A stretch of DNA of 64,000 nt from Rhizobium sp. Leaf453 (GTDB lineage: Bacteria > Pseudomonadota > Alphaproteobacteria > Rhizobiales > Rhizobiaceae). Every line of letters starts with the position of its first letter. Position 1 is the first letter of the stretch. Position numbers and translations under genes: made by a program. The stretch is taken from assembly GCF_001425605.1 (NCBI RefSeq), contig NZ_LMRG01000027.1:300321-364320 (forward strand). The letters are read 5' to 3'. Under the pieces are notes generated by a model. The model was not told where the DNA came from. It saw only the letters and a program-made list of their open reading frames with translations, and did no database searches. Shown one piece after another: positions 49,468 through 58,206 of this stretch.

Positions 49468-50487
49468 CTAAATTGATGGCACGTCGAAAACCTCGCCGGC
49501 CCTGAGCGCGTTGAAACGATGGGGATCGACGCCTTCCTGCTCCAGTGCCAGCGCCAGTGCTCGCACGGGGTCCTCGATCCCCTCGTTGGTCAATTGCACC
49601 GTCGCGAAATGGTGGCCGGCGACGTAGGCTGCGTTGCAGAGCTGCATGCCCTTGACCGCTTCCTCCGGGTTCTGGTGCTGCCCCTTCATGAACCAGCGCG
49701 GCTCATAAGCGCCGATCGGCAGGCAGGCGAGGCGGAAGGCGCCGTGTTTTTCGCCGGCGGCGCGGTAGTTGATGCCGTCGTGAAAGCCGGTATCGCCGAT
49801 ATGGTAGATCTTGCCGGCGGGCGTGGTGATGACGAAGGCGGACCAGAGCGCCATGCGGCGGTCCCGCGTGCCGCGCGCCGACCAGTGATGGCAGGGTTCG
49901 CAATCGATGGTGATATCGTCCCAGAAGGCGATCTGGTCACCCCAGTCCATGTCGGAAATCTTGGCTTCGGGGATAGCGCGGTGGATGATCGTGTCGTTGC
50001 CGAGCGGTGTGACGAAATGGGGACCGTGTTCCTCGTGCAGGCGCTTCAGCGTCGCGAGATCGAGGTGGTCGTAATGATTGTGGGTGACGAGCACGATATC
50101 GATCGGCGGCAGGTCGTCGAAGGCGATGCCCGGCCCGACCACGCGTTTCGGCCCGGCAAAGGAAAACGGGCTGGTGCGCGGCGACCAGACGGGGTCTGTC
50201 AGGATGTTGAGGCCCGCGACCTGGATGAGCAACGAGGCGTGGCCGACCATGGTGACCCGTAGCCCGTCGCCATCGACCCGATTATCGGGCTTTGCCGCTG
50301 GAAACGGGCTCGGCGCCCGCTTCGGCCAGGCAACCCGCCCGCCGCCGAACTGCCAGCGCAGCAGATCGCGAAAGCCGGCCGGCACGATGCCATTCGGATT
50401 GAAGAAATACGTGCCGTCGAAATGATCGGAGACGGGGCCGGTGTAATAGGGATTGCGCGGCTTGCGGGCTGGCGGCGTCTGGGGCAT
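49468..50487 (-). CDS. MBL-fold metallo-hydrolase (UlaG/NAPE-PLD-like)
   Basis: 339 residues. Metallo-beta-lactamase fold with THNHYDHLDLATLK as the metal motif, GHASLLIQVAGLNILTDPVWSPRTSPFSF before it, CEPCHHWSARG and IGDTGFHDG after it. This is the group related to N-acylphosphatidylethanolamine phospholipase D and UlaG; no substrate can be assigned. I chose the ATG at 50487; the frame is open to 50625. No signal peptide. Confidence 0.9.
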   Translation of the reverse strand: MPQTPPARKPRNPYYTGPVSDHFDGTYFFNPNGIVPAGFRDLLRWQFGGGRVAWPKRAPSPFPAAKPDNRVDGDGLRVTMVGHASLLIQVAGLNILTDPVWSPRTSPFSFAGPKRVVGPGIAFDDLPPIDIVLVTHNHYDHLDLATLKRLHEEHGPHFVTPLGNDTIIHRAIPEAKISDMDWGDQIAFWDDITIDCEPCHHWSARGTRDRRMALWSAFVITTPAGKIYHIGDTGFHDGINYRAAGEKHGAFRLACLPIGAYEPRWFMKGQHQNPEEAVKGMQLCNAAYVAGHHFATVQLTNEGIEDPVRALALALEQEGVDPHRFNALRAGEVFDVPSI

Positions 50488-50588
50488 GGGAAACCGATCG
50501 ATGGAAGCTGTCGGGGGTGATCTGGTGTGTTTCGGCCGTCTTTGTAAGGGGTGCCGGGCCGCTATTCCGGCAAAATAAGCCGATATCC

Positions 50589-50731
50589 TTGACTTTCTGC
50601 CCCATATCGTGTTTACCGCCCGCAATCTGCGACAAGAACAAGACTTGTAGCCACCGACCGGGACCCGAAAAGGTATAAAGAGATCCCGGAGGTCAACACC
50701 CGACAGCGCGATGCGCCCTCGGGTGCTTTTT
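50589..50731 (+). promoter_or_regulatory. ffh leader with hairpin and internal terminator (attenuator or small RNA)
   Basis: TTGACT at 50589–50594 may be a -35 element. Then come CCGGGA (50658–50663)/TCCCGG (50684–50689) and a Rho-independent terminator: CACCCGA (50697–50703)/TCGGGTG (50719–50725) with an inner GCGC-gat-GCGC, followed by CTTTTT. No plus-strand gene precedes it, so it would end a short RNA of about 100 nt or attenuate ffh transcription. Confidence 0.55.
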
Positions 50732-50810
50732 GGCTTTGCGTCTTGTTTTCGTCATGGAAAAGCACAACGTTTCGAACCACGAAAATGTTTGAAACGACAA
50801 GGATGAAGCG

Positions 50811-52373
50811 ATGTTTGAAAGTCTCCAGGACCGCCTTGGGTCAATCCTGAATGGATTGACCGGCCGTGGCGCGCTGTCGGAAGCCGATGTTTCGGCTGCC
50901 CTGCGCGAGGTTCGCCGTGCGCTTCTGGAAGCCGACGTCGCGCTGGAAGTCGTTCGCTCCTTCACCGACAGGGTGCGGGAAAAGGCTGTCGGCGCTGAGG
51001 TGCTGAAGTCGATCAAGCCCGGCCAGATGGTCGTCAAGATCGTCCATGACGAGCTGGTCGAGATGCTCGGCGCCGATGGTGTGTCGATCGATCTCAATGC
51101 CGCTGCCCCCGTCGTCATCATGATGGTCGGTCTGCAGGGCTCGGGTAAAACGACGACCACCGGCAAGATCGCCCTTCGCTTGAAGACGCGGGACAAGAAG
51201 AAGGTCCTGATGGCGTCGCTCGACACGCGCCGTCCGGCAGCGCAGGAGCAGCTTCGCCAACTCGGCGCCCAGACCAGCGTCGATACGCTGCCGATCATCG
51301 CCGGCCAGTCGCCGACCGATATTGCCGCGCGCGCCGTGCAGGCTGCCAAGCTCGGCGGCCATGACATCGTCATTCTCGATACCGCCGGCCGTACCCATAT
51401 CGACGAGCCGCTGATGATCGAGATGGCCGAGATCAAGCGCCGCTCGAACCCCCATGAAATCCTGCTGGTCGCCGATGCGCTGACCGGTCAGGACGCCGTC
51501 AATCTCGCCCGCAATTTCGATGAGCGTGTCGGGATCACCGGCCTCGTTCTGACCCGCATGGACGGCGATGGTCGTGGCGGTGCGGCGCTCTCGATGCGCG
51601 CCGTCACCGGCAAGCCGATCAAGCTGATCGGCGTCGGCGAAAAGATGTCGGAGCTCGAAGAGTTCCATCCGCGCCGTGTCGCCGACCGTATTCTCGGCAT
51701 GGGCGACATCGTCTCGCTGGTCGAGAAGGCCGCCGAAAACATCGATGCCGAAAAGGCGGCGGCCATGGCCGCCAAGATGAAGACCGGCAAGTTCGACCTG
51801 AACGACCTCGCCGATCAGCTGCGTCAGATGCAGAAGATGGGCGGCATGGGCGGCATCATGGGACTGATGCCCGGCATGGCCGGCATGAAGGACAAGATGG
51901 CTTCGGCCGGTCTCGACGACAGGATGTTCGGCCGCCAGATCGCCATCATCTCCTCGATGACCAAGGCCGAGCGCGCCAATCCGGATATCCTGAAACATTC
52001 CCGCAAGAAGCGCATCGCGGCCGGTTCCGGCACCGATGCTGCCGAAATCAACAAGCTTTTGAAAATGCACCGCTCCATGGCCGACATGATGAAAATGATG
52101 GGCGGCAAGGGCAAGGGCGGCATGATGAAGCAGATGATGGGCGGCCTTGCCGGAAAGATGGGTCTTGGTGGCATGGGTGGAATGGGCGGCATGCCCGACC
52201 TGTCGAAGATGGACCCCAAGCAGCTCGAAGCCCTGCAGAAGCAGGCGGAGGCCGCCGGTCTCGGCAAGGGCGGCGGACTACCTGGCGGTCTTCCGGGTCT
52301 GGGTGGTGGCATGAAGCTGCCGGGCCTCGGCGGCGGATTCCCGGGCTTGCCCGGTTTGCCGAAGAAGAAGTGA
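50811..52373 (+). CDS. ffh: Signal recognition particle protein Ffh
   Basis: 520 residues. NG GTPase domain: GLQGSGKTTTTGKIALRL, DTRRPAAQEQLRQL, DTAGRTHIDEPLM and TRMDGDGRGGAAL. The C-terminal M domain is rich in Met and Gly (for example GGMGGIMGLMPGMAGM), which binds 4.5S RNA and signal sequences. Length normal. AAGGA is 9 bp before the ATG. First gene of a run with chorismate mutase, rpsP, rimM and trmD. Confidence 0.96.
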   Translation: MFESLQDRLGSILNGLTGRGALSEADVSAALREVRRALLEADVALEVVRSFTDRVREKAVGAEVLKSIKPGQMVVKIVHDELVEMLGADGVSIDLNAAAPVVIMMVGLQGSGKTTTTGKIALRLKTRDKKKVLMASLDTRRPAAQEQLRQLGAQTSVDTLPIIAGQSPTDIAARAVQAAKLGGHDIVILDTAGRTHIDEPLMIEMAEIKRRSNPHEILLVADALTGQDAVNLARNFDERVGITGLVLTRMDGDGRGGAALSMRAVTGKPIKLIGVGEKMSELEEFHPRRVADRILGMGDIVSLVEKAAENIDAEKAAAMAAKMKTGKFDLNDLADQLRQMQKMGGMGGIMGLMPGMAGMKDKMASAGLDDRMFGRQIAIISSMTKAERANPDILKHSRKKRIAAGSGTDAAEINKLLKMHRSMADMMKMMGGKGKGGMMKQMMGGLAGKMGLGGMGGMGGMPDLSKMDPKQLEALQKQAEAAGLGKGGGLPGGLPGLGGGMKLPGLGGGFPGLPGLPKKK

Positions 52374-52386
52374 GGATTGGATCGAT

Positions 52387-52689
52387 ATGGTTGATCCAGC
52401 AGTCAGACAGGAACTCTCGGGCTACCGTCAGTCGATCGACAATATCGACGCGGCGCTCGTGCATATGCTGGCCGAACGGTTTCGCTGCACCCAGGCAGTG
52501 GGCGTGCTGAAAGCCAAATACAGTTTGCCGCCGGCCGATCCGGCGCGCGAGGAATACCAGATCGAACGCCTTCGCCGCCTGGCCAAGGACGCCAATCTGG
52601 ACCCGGATTTCGCGGAGAAGTTCCTGAACTTCATCATCCACGAAGTCATCCGGCATCATGAAGCAATCGCTGCCGATCTCAAGGATTGA
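52387..52689 (+). CDS. Chorismate mutase (AroQ class)
   Basis: 100 residues, all-helical. LSGYRQSIDNIDAALVHMLAERFRCTQAVGVLKAKYSLPPADPAREEYQIERL has the conserved Arg, Lys and Glu pattern of AroQ mutases, which turn chorismate into prephenate for Phe and Tyr synthesis. It follows ffh by 13 bp, a conserved placement in rhizobia. Confidence 0.92.
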   Translation: MVDPAVRQELSGYRQSIDNIDAALVHMLAERFRCTQAVGVLKAKYSLPPADPAREEYQIERLRRLAKDANLDPDFAEKFLNFIIHEVIRHHEAIAADLKD

Positions 52690-52755
52690 TCAGCTTAGAT
52701 AAACAAGCACAAGAAGGCCGCCAGAGGCGGTTGACTATCTCAAGGAGTAAATGAC

Positions 52756-53118
52756 ATGGCACTGAAAATTCGTCTCGCCCGTGGTGGTTCCAAGAAGCGC
52801 CCGTTCTACCAGATCGTCGTTGCCGACGCCCGTTCGCCGCGCGACGGCCGTTTCCTGGAAAAGGTCGGCTCGTGGAACCCGATGCTCAAGAAGGACGATG
52901 CCAAGCGCGTTGAACTGAACAATGAGCGCATCCAGCATTGGCTGTCGAACGGCGCCCTGCCGACCGACCGCGTCCTGCGCTTCCTCAACGAAGCCGGTAT
53001 CGCAACCCGCGAAGCCCGCTCGAACCCGACCAAGGGCCTGCCGGGCAAGAAGGCTCAGGAGCGCGCTGCCGAAGCCAAGCAGAAGGCTGAAGACGCCGCT
53101 GCTGCTGCCGCTGAATAA
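52756..53118 (+). CDS. rpsP: 30S ribosomal protein S16
   Basis: 120 residues. [33 protein letters not shown] is the S16 signature region; the C-terminus is an Ala/Lys/Glu extension normal for alphaproteobacteria. AAGGAG precedes the ATG. It is followed by a terminator-like hairpin before rimM. Confidence 0.97.
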   Translation: MALKIRLARGGSKKRPFYQIVVADARSPRDGRFLEKVGSWNPMLKKDDAKRVELNNERIQHWLSNGALPTDRVLRFLNEAGIATREARSNPTKGLPGKKAQERAAEAKQKAEDAAAAAAE

Positions 53119-53143
53119 GCTGCGCGACACTGCAAATTTCGAG

Positions 53144-53173
53144 ACGGGCGGCGTTTTCATGCCGCCCGTTTTC
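53144..53173 (+). terminator. Terminator/attenuator hairpin between rpsP and rimM
   Basis: Perfect 9-bp stem ACGGGCGGC/GCCGCCCGT (53144–53152 with 53161–53169), 8-nt loop, then TTTT. Partial termination here would lower rimM–trmD relative to rpsP. Confidence 0.82.
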
Positions 53174-53211
53174 GTTTATTCGAATGGCACACTCTGGAGA
53201 TCGAGCCGGCG

Positions 53212-53775
53212 ATGAGCAAACTCAACAATCCTGTCCTGATGGGAACGGTCGGCGGTGCGCAAGGCTTGCGCGGCGAAGTGCGGGTCAAGTCCTTTGCGGC
53301 CGAACCTGCGGCGATCGGTGATTACGGCCATCTGCATGCACAGGACGGGCGTTCGTTCGAAGTGCTGGAAGTGCGCGAATCCAAGAATGTCGTCATCGTC
53401 CGCTTTCGTGGTATCAACGACCGCAACGCCGCCGAGGCGCTGAACGGGCTCGACCTGTTCGTCGAGCGCGACAACCTGCCGGACGACGATCTCGACGAGG
53501 ACGAATTCTTCTATGCCGATCTCGAGGGGCTGGAAGCGCTCGATGCCGATGGCAAGAGCTATGGCACGGTGACCGGTGTGTTCGATTTCGGCGCCGGCGA
53601 CCTGCTGGAACTGAAGGGGCCCGGCAAGCGGCCGGTGCTGATCCCGTTCACCGAATGGTCGGTGCTGGAAATCGATCTCGAAGCCGGCACGCTGCTTGTC
53701 GATGCGCGCGCCGCCGGCCTCACCGATGACAAGGACGAGGATCCGACCAGCCAGTTCAAGCCGAAGGCAAAGTAA
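53212..53775 (+). CDS. rimM: Ribosome maturation factor RimM
   Basis: 187 residues. N-terminal RimM domain ([20 protein letters not shown]) and C-terminal PRC-barrel ([32 protein letters not shown]). RimM assists 30S head assembly near S19. It sits between rpsP and trmD as expected. Confidence 0.95.
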   Translation: MSKLNNPVLMGTVGGAQGLRGEVRVKSFAAEPAAIGDYGHLHAQDGRSFEVLEVRESKNVVIVRFRGINDRNAAEALNGLDLFVERDNLPDDDLDEDEFFYADLEGLEALDADGKSYGTVTGVFDFGAGDLLELKGPGKRPVLIPFTEWSVLEIDLEAGTLLVDARAAGLTDDKDEDPTSQFKPKAK

Positions 53776-53776
53776 C

Positions 53777-54457
53777 TTGCCGTTCCGTGCGACGATCCTG
53801 ACCCTCTATCCCGACATGTTTCCCGGCCATCTCGGCCATTCGCTGTCCGGCAAGGCGCTGGAGCGGGGCCAGTGGTCGCTCGATACGCTGCAGATCCGCG
53901 ACTTTGCCGAGGACCGGCACCGCACCGTCGATGATACGCCGGCCGGCGGCGGCGCCGGCATGGTGCTGCGGGCCGATATCCTGGCGAAAGCCATCGACCA
54001 TGCATCCGCCGGCGACGACCGTCCGCGCCTGTTGATGAGCCCGCGGGGCAAGCCATTGACCCAGACGCGGGTTCGCGAACTTGCCGCCGGCCCTGGCGCC
54101 ATCATCGTCTGCGGGCGGTTCGAAGGTGTGGACCAGCGGGTGATCGACGGGCGCCAGCTCGAGGAAGTGTCGATCGGCGACTACATCCTCTCCGGCGGCG
54201 AACCGGCGGCGCTGATCCTGCTCGATGCCATCGTCCGCATCCTGCCCGGCGTCATGGGTAACGATCTTTCCGGCGTTCACGAAAGCTTCGAAGGCGGGCT
54301 GCTGGAACATCCGCATTACACGCGGCCGCAGGTCTTCGAAGGCCGGGAAATCCCCGCTGTGCTCACCTCCGGCCACCATGGCGACATCGCGAAATGGCGC
54401 GAAGCCGAGGCGCGTCGGCTCACGGCTGAGCGGCGGCCGGACTTGCTTAAATCCTGA
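53777..54457 (+). CDS. trmD: tRNA (guanine37-N1)-methyltransferase
   Basis: 226 residues. TrmD knot region [34 protein letters not shown] and [16 protein letters not shown] are present; the N-terminus [15 protein letters not shown] is the family start. The start codon is a TTG at 53777, one base after the rimM stop, with GAAGG upstream; no ATG fits. It methylates G37 next to the anticodon and prevents frameshifting. Confidence 0.93.
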   Translation: MPFRATILTLYPDMFPGHLGHSLSGKALERGQWSLDTLQIRDFAEDRHRTVDDTPAGGGAGMVLRADILAKAIDHASAGDDRPRLLMSPRGKPLTQTRVRELAAGPGAIIVCGRFEGVDQRVIDGRQLEEVSIGDYILSGGEPAALILLDAIVRILPGVMGNDLSGVHESFEGGLLEHPHYTRPQVFEGREIPAVLTSGHHGDIAKWREAEARRLTAERRPDLLKS

Positions 54458-54489
54458 CTCAAATTTTTTCTGAAAAAAATTCGTGGCTG

Positions 54490-54516
54490 TGTCGATTTCC
54501 CCGACATCCGTTCGTC
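54490..54516 (+). promoter_or_regulatory. Candidate ECF42 promoter
   Basis: TGTCGA (54490–54495), 17 bp, CGTC (54513–54516), ending 49 bp before the YciI/DGPF start. As I recall, ECF42 sigma factors recognise TGTCGA at -35 and CGA/TC at -10, usually ahead of their own DGPF gene; both sequence and position match. Confidence 0.65.
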
Positions 54517-54565
54517 GTATGATCAGGAAGGCAATTGGCTTCCGTCAATCAGAGGAGAAAAGACG

Positions 54566-54988
54566 ATGCGTGTCATGGTGATGGTCAAGGCAACCGAGGA
54601 CAGTGAAGCGGGCATCATGCCGACGACCGAGCTTCTGGAAGCCATGGGCAAATATAACGAGGAACTGGTCAATGCCGGCATCATGCTGGCCGGCGAGGGC
54701 CTGCATCCCTCGGTCAAGGGCAAGCGGATCGCTTTCGACGGCGCCAGCCGTTCGGTCATCGACGGTCCCTTCACGGAGACCCGCGAACTGGTCGCCGGTT
54801 TCTGGCTCTGGGAAGTCAAGGACATGGCCGAGGCGGTCGAATGGGTGAAGCGGTGCCCCAACCCGATGCTCGGTCCGAGCGAGATCGAAATCCGCCAGGT
54901 CTTCGAAGCTGCCGATTTCGGCGAGGCTTTCACGCCGGAACTGGCGGAACAGGAACAGCGCCTGCGCGACAAGGCTGCCAGCCGGTAG
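54566..54988 (+). CDS. YciI/DGPF-domain protein (ECF42 partner)
   Basis: 140 residues. YCII-related domain with MRVMVMVKATEDSEAGIMP, IMLAGEGLHPSVKGKRIAF and the namesake variant DGPFTETRELVAGFWLWEVKDMAEAVEWVKRCP. Proteins of this type are encoded next to ECF42 sigma factors; their biochemical role is not established. AGAGGAGA precedes the ATG. The sigma gene follows after a 118-bp repeat. Confidence 0.9.
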   Translation: MRVMVMVKATEDSEAGIMPTTELLEAMGKYNEELVNAGIMLAGEGLHPSVKGKRIAFDGASRSVIDGPFTETRELVAGFWLWEVKDMAEAVEWVKRCPNPMLGPSEIEIRQVFEAADFGEAFTPELAEQEQRLRDKAASR

Positions 54989-55067
54989 TTCCGGCAGACC
55001 GGGCAGTTGACGTAAGCCCCTCTCGACCTTTGAACGGTTATCGGAGGACCGAGGCCGTTCCCAATAT

Positions 55068-55190
55068 CTCCGTCATTCCTGTGCCTGTCACAGGAAGCCG
55101 GCCAGCTCAAGTCATTGAGCTGAAAGAAGTCTTTTGACCCGACGGACGTCGGGTCGCTGGATCCCCGCCACAAGGGCGAGTATGACGGAG
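55068..55190. repeat. 118-bp RIME-like element, copy B
   Basis: Ends CTCCGTCAT … ATGACGGAG pair over 9 bp. Inside are CAGCTCAA (55103–55110)/TTGAGCTG (55115–55122), a GAAAGAAGTCTTTT linker, and GACCCGAC (55136–55143)/GTCGGGTC (55148–55155). Compare copy A near 43.8 kb: the hairpin sequences differ but the pairing is kept. Confidence 0.78.
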
Positions 55191-55286
55191 TGTGTGGGGC
55201 TGCCTGGTTCAACAGCCGATTTCAGGCTCTGCCAGTCATCCCGACCGGGCTTGACGCGCGGGTTGCTCCTCGCCCAAGTTGGGAGC

Positions 55287-56546
55287 ATGGCGTCCAACGA
55301 AACCCACCATGCGATCGAGACGGTGTTCCGGATCGAACAGGCGCGGCTGATTGCCGGCCTGACCCGCATGGTGCGTGATGTCGGGCTGGCGGAAGAGCTG
55401 GCGCAGGATGCGCTGGTCACTGCCCTGTCCGAATGGCCGAAATCCGGCGTGCCGCGCAATCCCGGCGCCTGGCTGACGGCGGCCGCCAAGCGGCGGGCGA
55501 TCGACGGTTTCCGCCGCAAGAAGATGATGGCGATCAAGCATGCCGAAATCGGCCGGGATCTGGAGGAGGACGGCACAAACCGTATCGACGATATCGAGGC
55601 GGCCATGGATGACGATGTCGGTGACGAACTGCTGAGCCTGATCTTTACCGCCTGCCACCCGATCCTGTCGCAGGAGGCGCGGGCGGCGCTGACGCTTAGG
55701 CTGATCGGCGGGCTGACGACGGACGAGATCGCCCGCGCCTTTCTGTCCAGCGAGACCACCATCGCCCAGCGGATCGTGCGGGCCAAGAAGACGCTCGGAA
55801 ATGCAGGTCTGGCCTATGAAGCGCCGCGCGGGGCGGAGCGGCAGCAGCGTCTCGCCTCGGTGCTCGAGGTCGTCTACCTCATCTTCAATGAAGGCTATGC
55901 CGCAACTGCCGGCGAGGACCTGATCCGCCCGGCGCTTTGCGCCGAGGCGCAGCGGCTCGGCCGCATCCTTGTGCGGCTGGCGCCAGACGAGCCGGAAGTC
56001 TTCGGCCTCTTGGCACTGATGGAAATCCAGGCGTCGCGGTTTCATGCCCGTGTCGCGCCGGACGGGTCGCCCATTCCGCTGACCGAACAGAACCGCGGCC
56101 GCTGGGACCAGTTGCTGATCCGGCGGGGCTTTGCAGCGCTGGAAAGGGCCGAGGCGCTGGGCGGCGCGAACGGTCCCTATGCGCTGCAGGCCGCCCTTGC
56201 CGCCTGTCATGCCCGTGCGCGCAAGGCCGAGGAGACCGACTGGCCCCGCATCGCCGCCCTCTACGACCGCCTGCGCCAAATCCTGCCTTCGCCGGTGGTC
56301 GATCTCAACCGCGCCGTCGCCCACAGCATGGCCTTCGGCCCGGATGCCGGGCTGGCTCTGCTCGCCGGGATCGAAGAGGACGCGGCGCTTGTAAGATATG
56401 CGCTTCTTCCGGCCGCCAGAGGTGATTTCCTGTTTCGGGCTGGGCGGCTGGGCGAAGCGAGGGCGGCATTTCAGCAGGCGGCGGCGCTGAGCCGGAACGA
56501 GCGGGAGCGGGCGTTTCTGTTGAAGCGGGCGGGGGAGTGTGGGTGA
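55287..56546 (+). CDS. ECF42-type sigma factor with C-terminal TPR extension
   Basis: 419 residues, about twice a normal ECF factor. Sigma regions are N-terminal (LIAGLTRMVRDVGLAEELAQDALVTALSEWP … GAWLTAAAKRRAIDGFRR; then ARAALTLRLIGGLTTDEIARAFLSSETTIAQRIVRAKKTL), followed by a helical TPR-like part ending in AGRLGEARAAFQQAAALSRNERERAFLLKRAG. This layout and the YciI neighbour define group ECF42, which lacks anti-sigma factors; the extension is needed for activity. The ATG at 55287 was chosen; the frame opens earlier inside the repeat. Confidence 0.92.
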   Translation: MASNETHHAIETVFRIEQARLIAGLTRMVRDVGLAEELAQDALVTALSEWPKSGVPRNPGAWLTAAAKRRAIDGFRRKKMMAIKHAEIGRDLEEDGTNRIDDIEAAMDDDVGDELLSLIFTACHPILSQEARAALTLRLIGGLTTDEIARAFLSSETTIAQRIVRAKKTLGNAGLAYEAPRGAERQQRLASVLEVVYLIFNEGYAATAGEDLIRPALCAEAQRLGRILVRLAPDEPEVFGLLALMEIQASRFHARVAPDGSPIPLTEQNRGRWDQLLIRRGFAALERAEALGGANGPYALQAALAACHARARKAEETDWPRIAALYDRLRQILPSPVVDLNRAVAHSMAFGPDAGLALLAGIEEDAALVRYALLPAARGDFLFRAGRLGEARAAFQQAAALSRNERERAFLLKRAGECG

Positions 56547-56828
56547 GAATTGGCGCCGGATCGGCTATAGCCGCCTTGCCAAATCCCCGGGTTGGATGTC
56601 GAAGGCCAAATGACAACAAAAAAGGCCGGGGCGAAACCGCACCGACCTTCCTCACCGTCGCTAAACGCCTCTGCCAGTACATCCGTGGTCAAATGCAGAA
56701 GCGACGCCAGCATTGCGAGCGGCAGATTCATTCCAGCGCTCATCAGCAATGCCGATTGCCGTTACCTAAACGAAGATTACGGCCAAATAAAGTTGATGAC
56801 GGCCAACAACGTAAAAGTCAGTCGTCTC

Positions 56829-56984
56829 TCACGCTGCGATGCGGCGCGCGGCTTTGTCGGCCGCCTTGCGGTTGTCGCCATGTTCATCGAGGATTTTCTG
56901 GGCGTCCTCGATATCGATCCTGTGCTTCTTTGCAAACACCTTGGCTTCCGCCAGCGACGTTGTCGCCTGGACGTTATCTGTCAT
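56829..56984 (-). CDS. Small conserved-looking helical protein
   Basis: 51 residues: begins MTDNVQATTSLAEAKVFAKK and continues with RIDIEDAQKILDEHG and a basic end KAADKAARRIAA. It could be two or three helices, Lys-rich and soluble. AGGAGA is 7 bp before the ATG at 56984, so it is likely to be a real gene. I do not recognise the family with certainty. The 280 bp before it (56547–56828) show nothing. Confidence 0.7.
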   Translation of the reverse strand: MTDNVQATTSLAEAKVFAKKHRIDIEDAQKILDEHGDNRKAADKAARRIAA

Positions 56985-57134
56985 GGTTTGTCTCCTGAAT
57001 TTGGGCACGCGCGCGCTGGCGCTACCGTGCCGGTACACAGTATATGGTTCTCAATGAACCGAATTACCACCCCGAAAGGAGCAAGCGTGGTGTGCCTGAC
57101 GCATTAAGCTGTTCTGTAGCCTCGGAAAACCTCA

Positions 57135-57881
57135 TCACCCCGTCACAAAATAATAAACCGCCAGCAGCAGCCCCACCGCGACCACGAGGCCGCGGATGAG
57201 CGCTTGGGGGACGCGGCGGGCGAGCCAGACGCCGGAATAGCCTCCGAGCGCGCCACCCGGGATCATGATGGCTGCATGCAGCCAGCCGACGACATTGCCG
57301 CTGGCGAAGACCGCGATGGCAACGGCGGCGATGACCATGGCGAGGAAATTCTTGAGCGCGTTGACGCGATGATAGTCGCCGCCGGTGGAGAGCCCCAGGA
57401 CGGCCAGCATCATGATGCCCATGCCGGCGCCGAAGAAGCCGCCGTAGATGGCGGTGACGAACTGGCCGGCCATGCCGAGCGGTCCGACCGGCGCGCCGTC
57501 TTCCGAAGCTTTCGGGCGCAGCAAAGGGCCGAGCGCGAAGATGGCCGTCGCGGCAATCAGCAGCCAAGGGACCATGGCCCGGAAGGACGGGTTGGAGAGC
57601 GACAGCAGGATCAGCGCGCCGGCAAGCCCGCCGACCAGCGACAGGATGCCGAGGAGGGTGGCCTCGCGGCGGTCGGCGCTGATCTCCTTGCGATAGGCCA
57701 GCGCTGACGTGACATAGCCCGGAAACTGCACGATCGAGGATGTGGCGTTGGCGACGATCGGCGGCAGGCCGGCCAGTGTCATGGCGCCGAAGGTGAGAAA
57801 CGTACCGCCGCCGGCAACAGCATTGACGGCGCTCGACAGGAAGCCGGCGACAAACAGCATGATGGCAAGCGATATGGACAT
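57135..57881 (-). CDS. TauE/SafE family permease
   Basis: 248 residues with eight or so membrane segments. Family motifs: FVAGFLSSAVNAVAGGGTFLTFGAM near the N-terminus and FFGAGMGIMMLAVLGLSTGGDYHRVNALKN mid-protein. TauE/SafE proteins move sulfite, sulfoacetate or other organic anions; the substrate is unknown. GGGAGGG precedes the ATG at 57881, while the frame opens further to 57968. Confidence 0.9.
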   Translation of the reverse strand: MSISLAIMLFVAGFLSSAVNAVAGGGTFLTFGAMTLAGLPPIVANATSSIVQFPGYVTSALAYRKEISADRREATLLGILSLVGGLAGALILLSLSNPSFRAMVPWLLIAATAIFALGPLLRPKASEDGAPVGPLGMAGQFVTAIYGGFFGAGMGIMMLAVLGLSTGGDYHRVNALKNFLAMVIAAVAIAVFASGNVVGWLHAAIMIPGGALGGYSGVWLARRVPQALIRGLVVAVGLLLAVYYFVTG

Positions 57882-58206
57882 GTGCCCTCCCCGGCAGTAG
57901 GAACGGACATAGCCCGGGGTTGAAGCGGTGGCAAGTCGCGGAAACTGCCATGCCAAAGCATGTCGCAATCTTTCAAATGCACTTGCTGCACGGAGATTTT
58001 TTGCCGCGCGGGGATGACAAGCGTCGTCGTTTGGTGTATTCGCCCGACCGGTTCGGGGAAAACCCCGTCACCTGAAAACAAAGAATAGTGAATTCGCTCC
58101 TGTTTCTCGACGAGAAACAAAACCCGGCGGCGCCCTCTCGGGATCGGTCCAAAAGGCAAGGCAGAGCGCTCTGGCTGTTTCAGAAGAACTTGAGAAGGTT
58201 AGAAAC
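57882..58206 (+). promoter_or_regulatory. Leader/promoter region of rplS with a 19-bp palindrome
   Basis: 325 bp without a gene between divergent TauE/SafE and rplS. It contains the perfect palindrome TGTTTCTCG-A-CGAGAAACA (58101–58119), 88 bp before the rplS start. It could be an operator for a dimeric regulator or a hairpin in the L19 mRNA leader. Confidence 0.45.

Noticed and set aside
50640..50731. SRP (4.5S) RNA gene next to ffh
   Set aside because: The conserved GGAA tetraloop helix and internal AGCAG/ACCA features are missing; only simple hairpins are present.
57064..57951. 295-codon frame overlapping the TauE/SafE gene on the same strand
   Set aside because: Arg/Pro-rich text typical of a shifted frame; the other frame encodes the membrane protein with family motifs.
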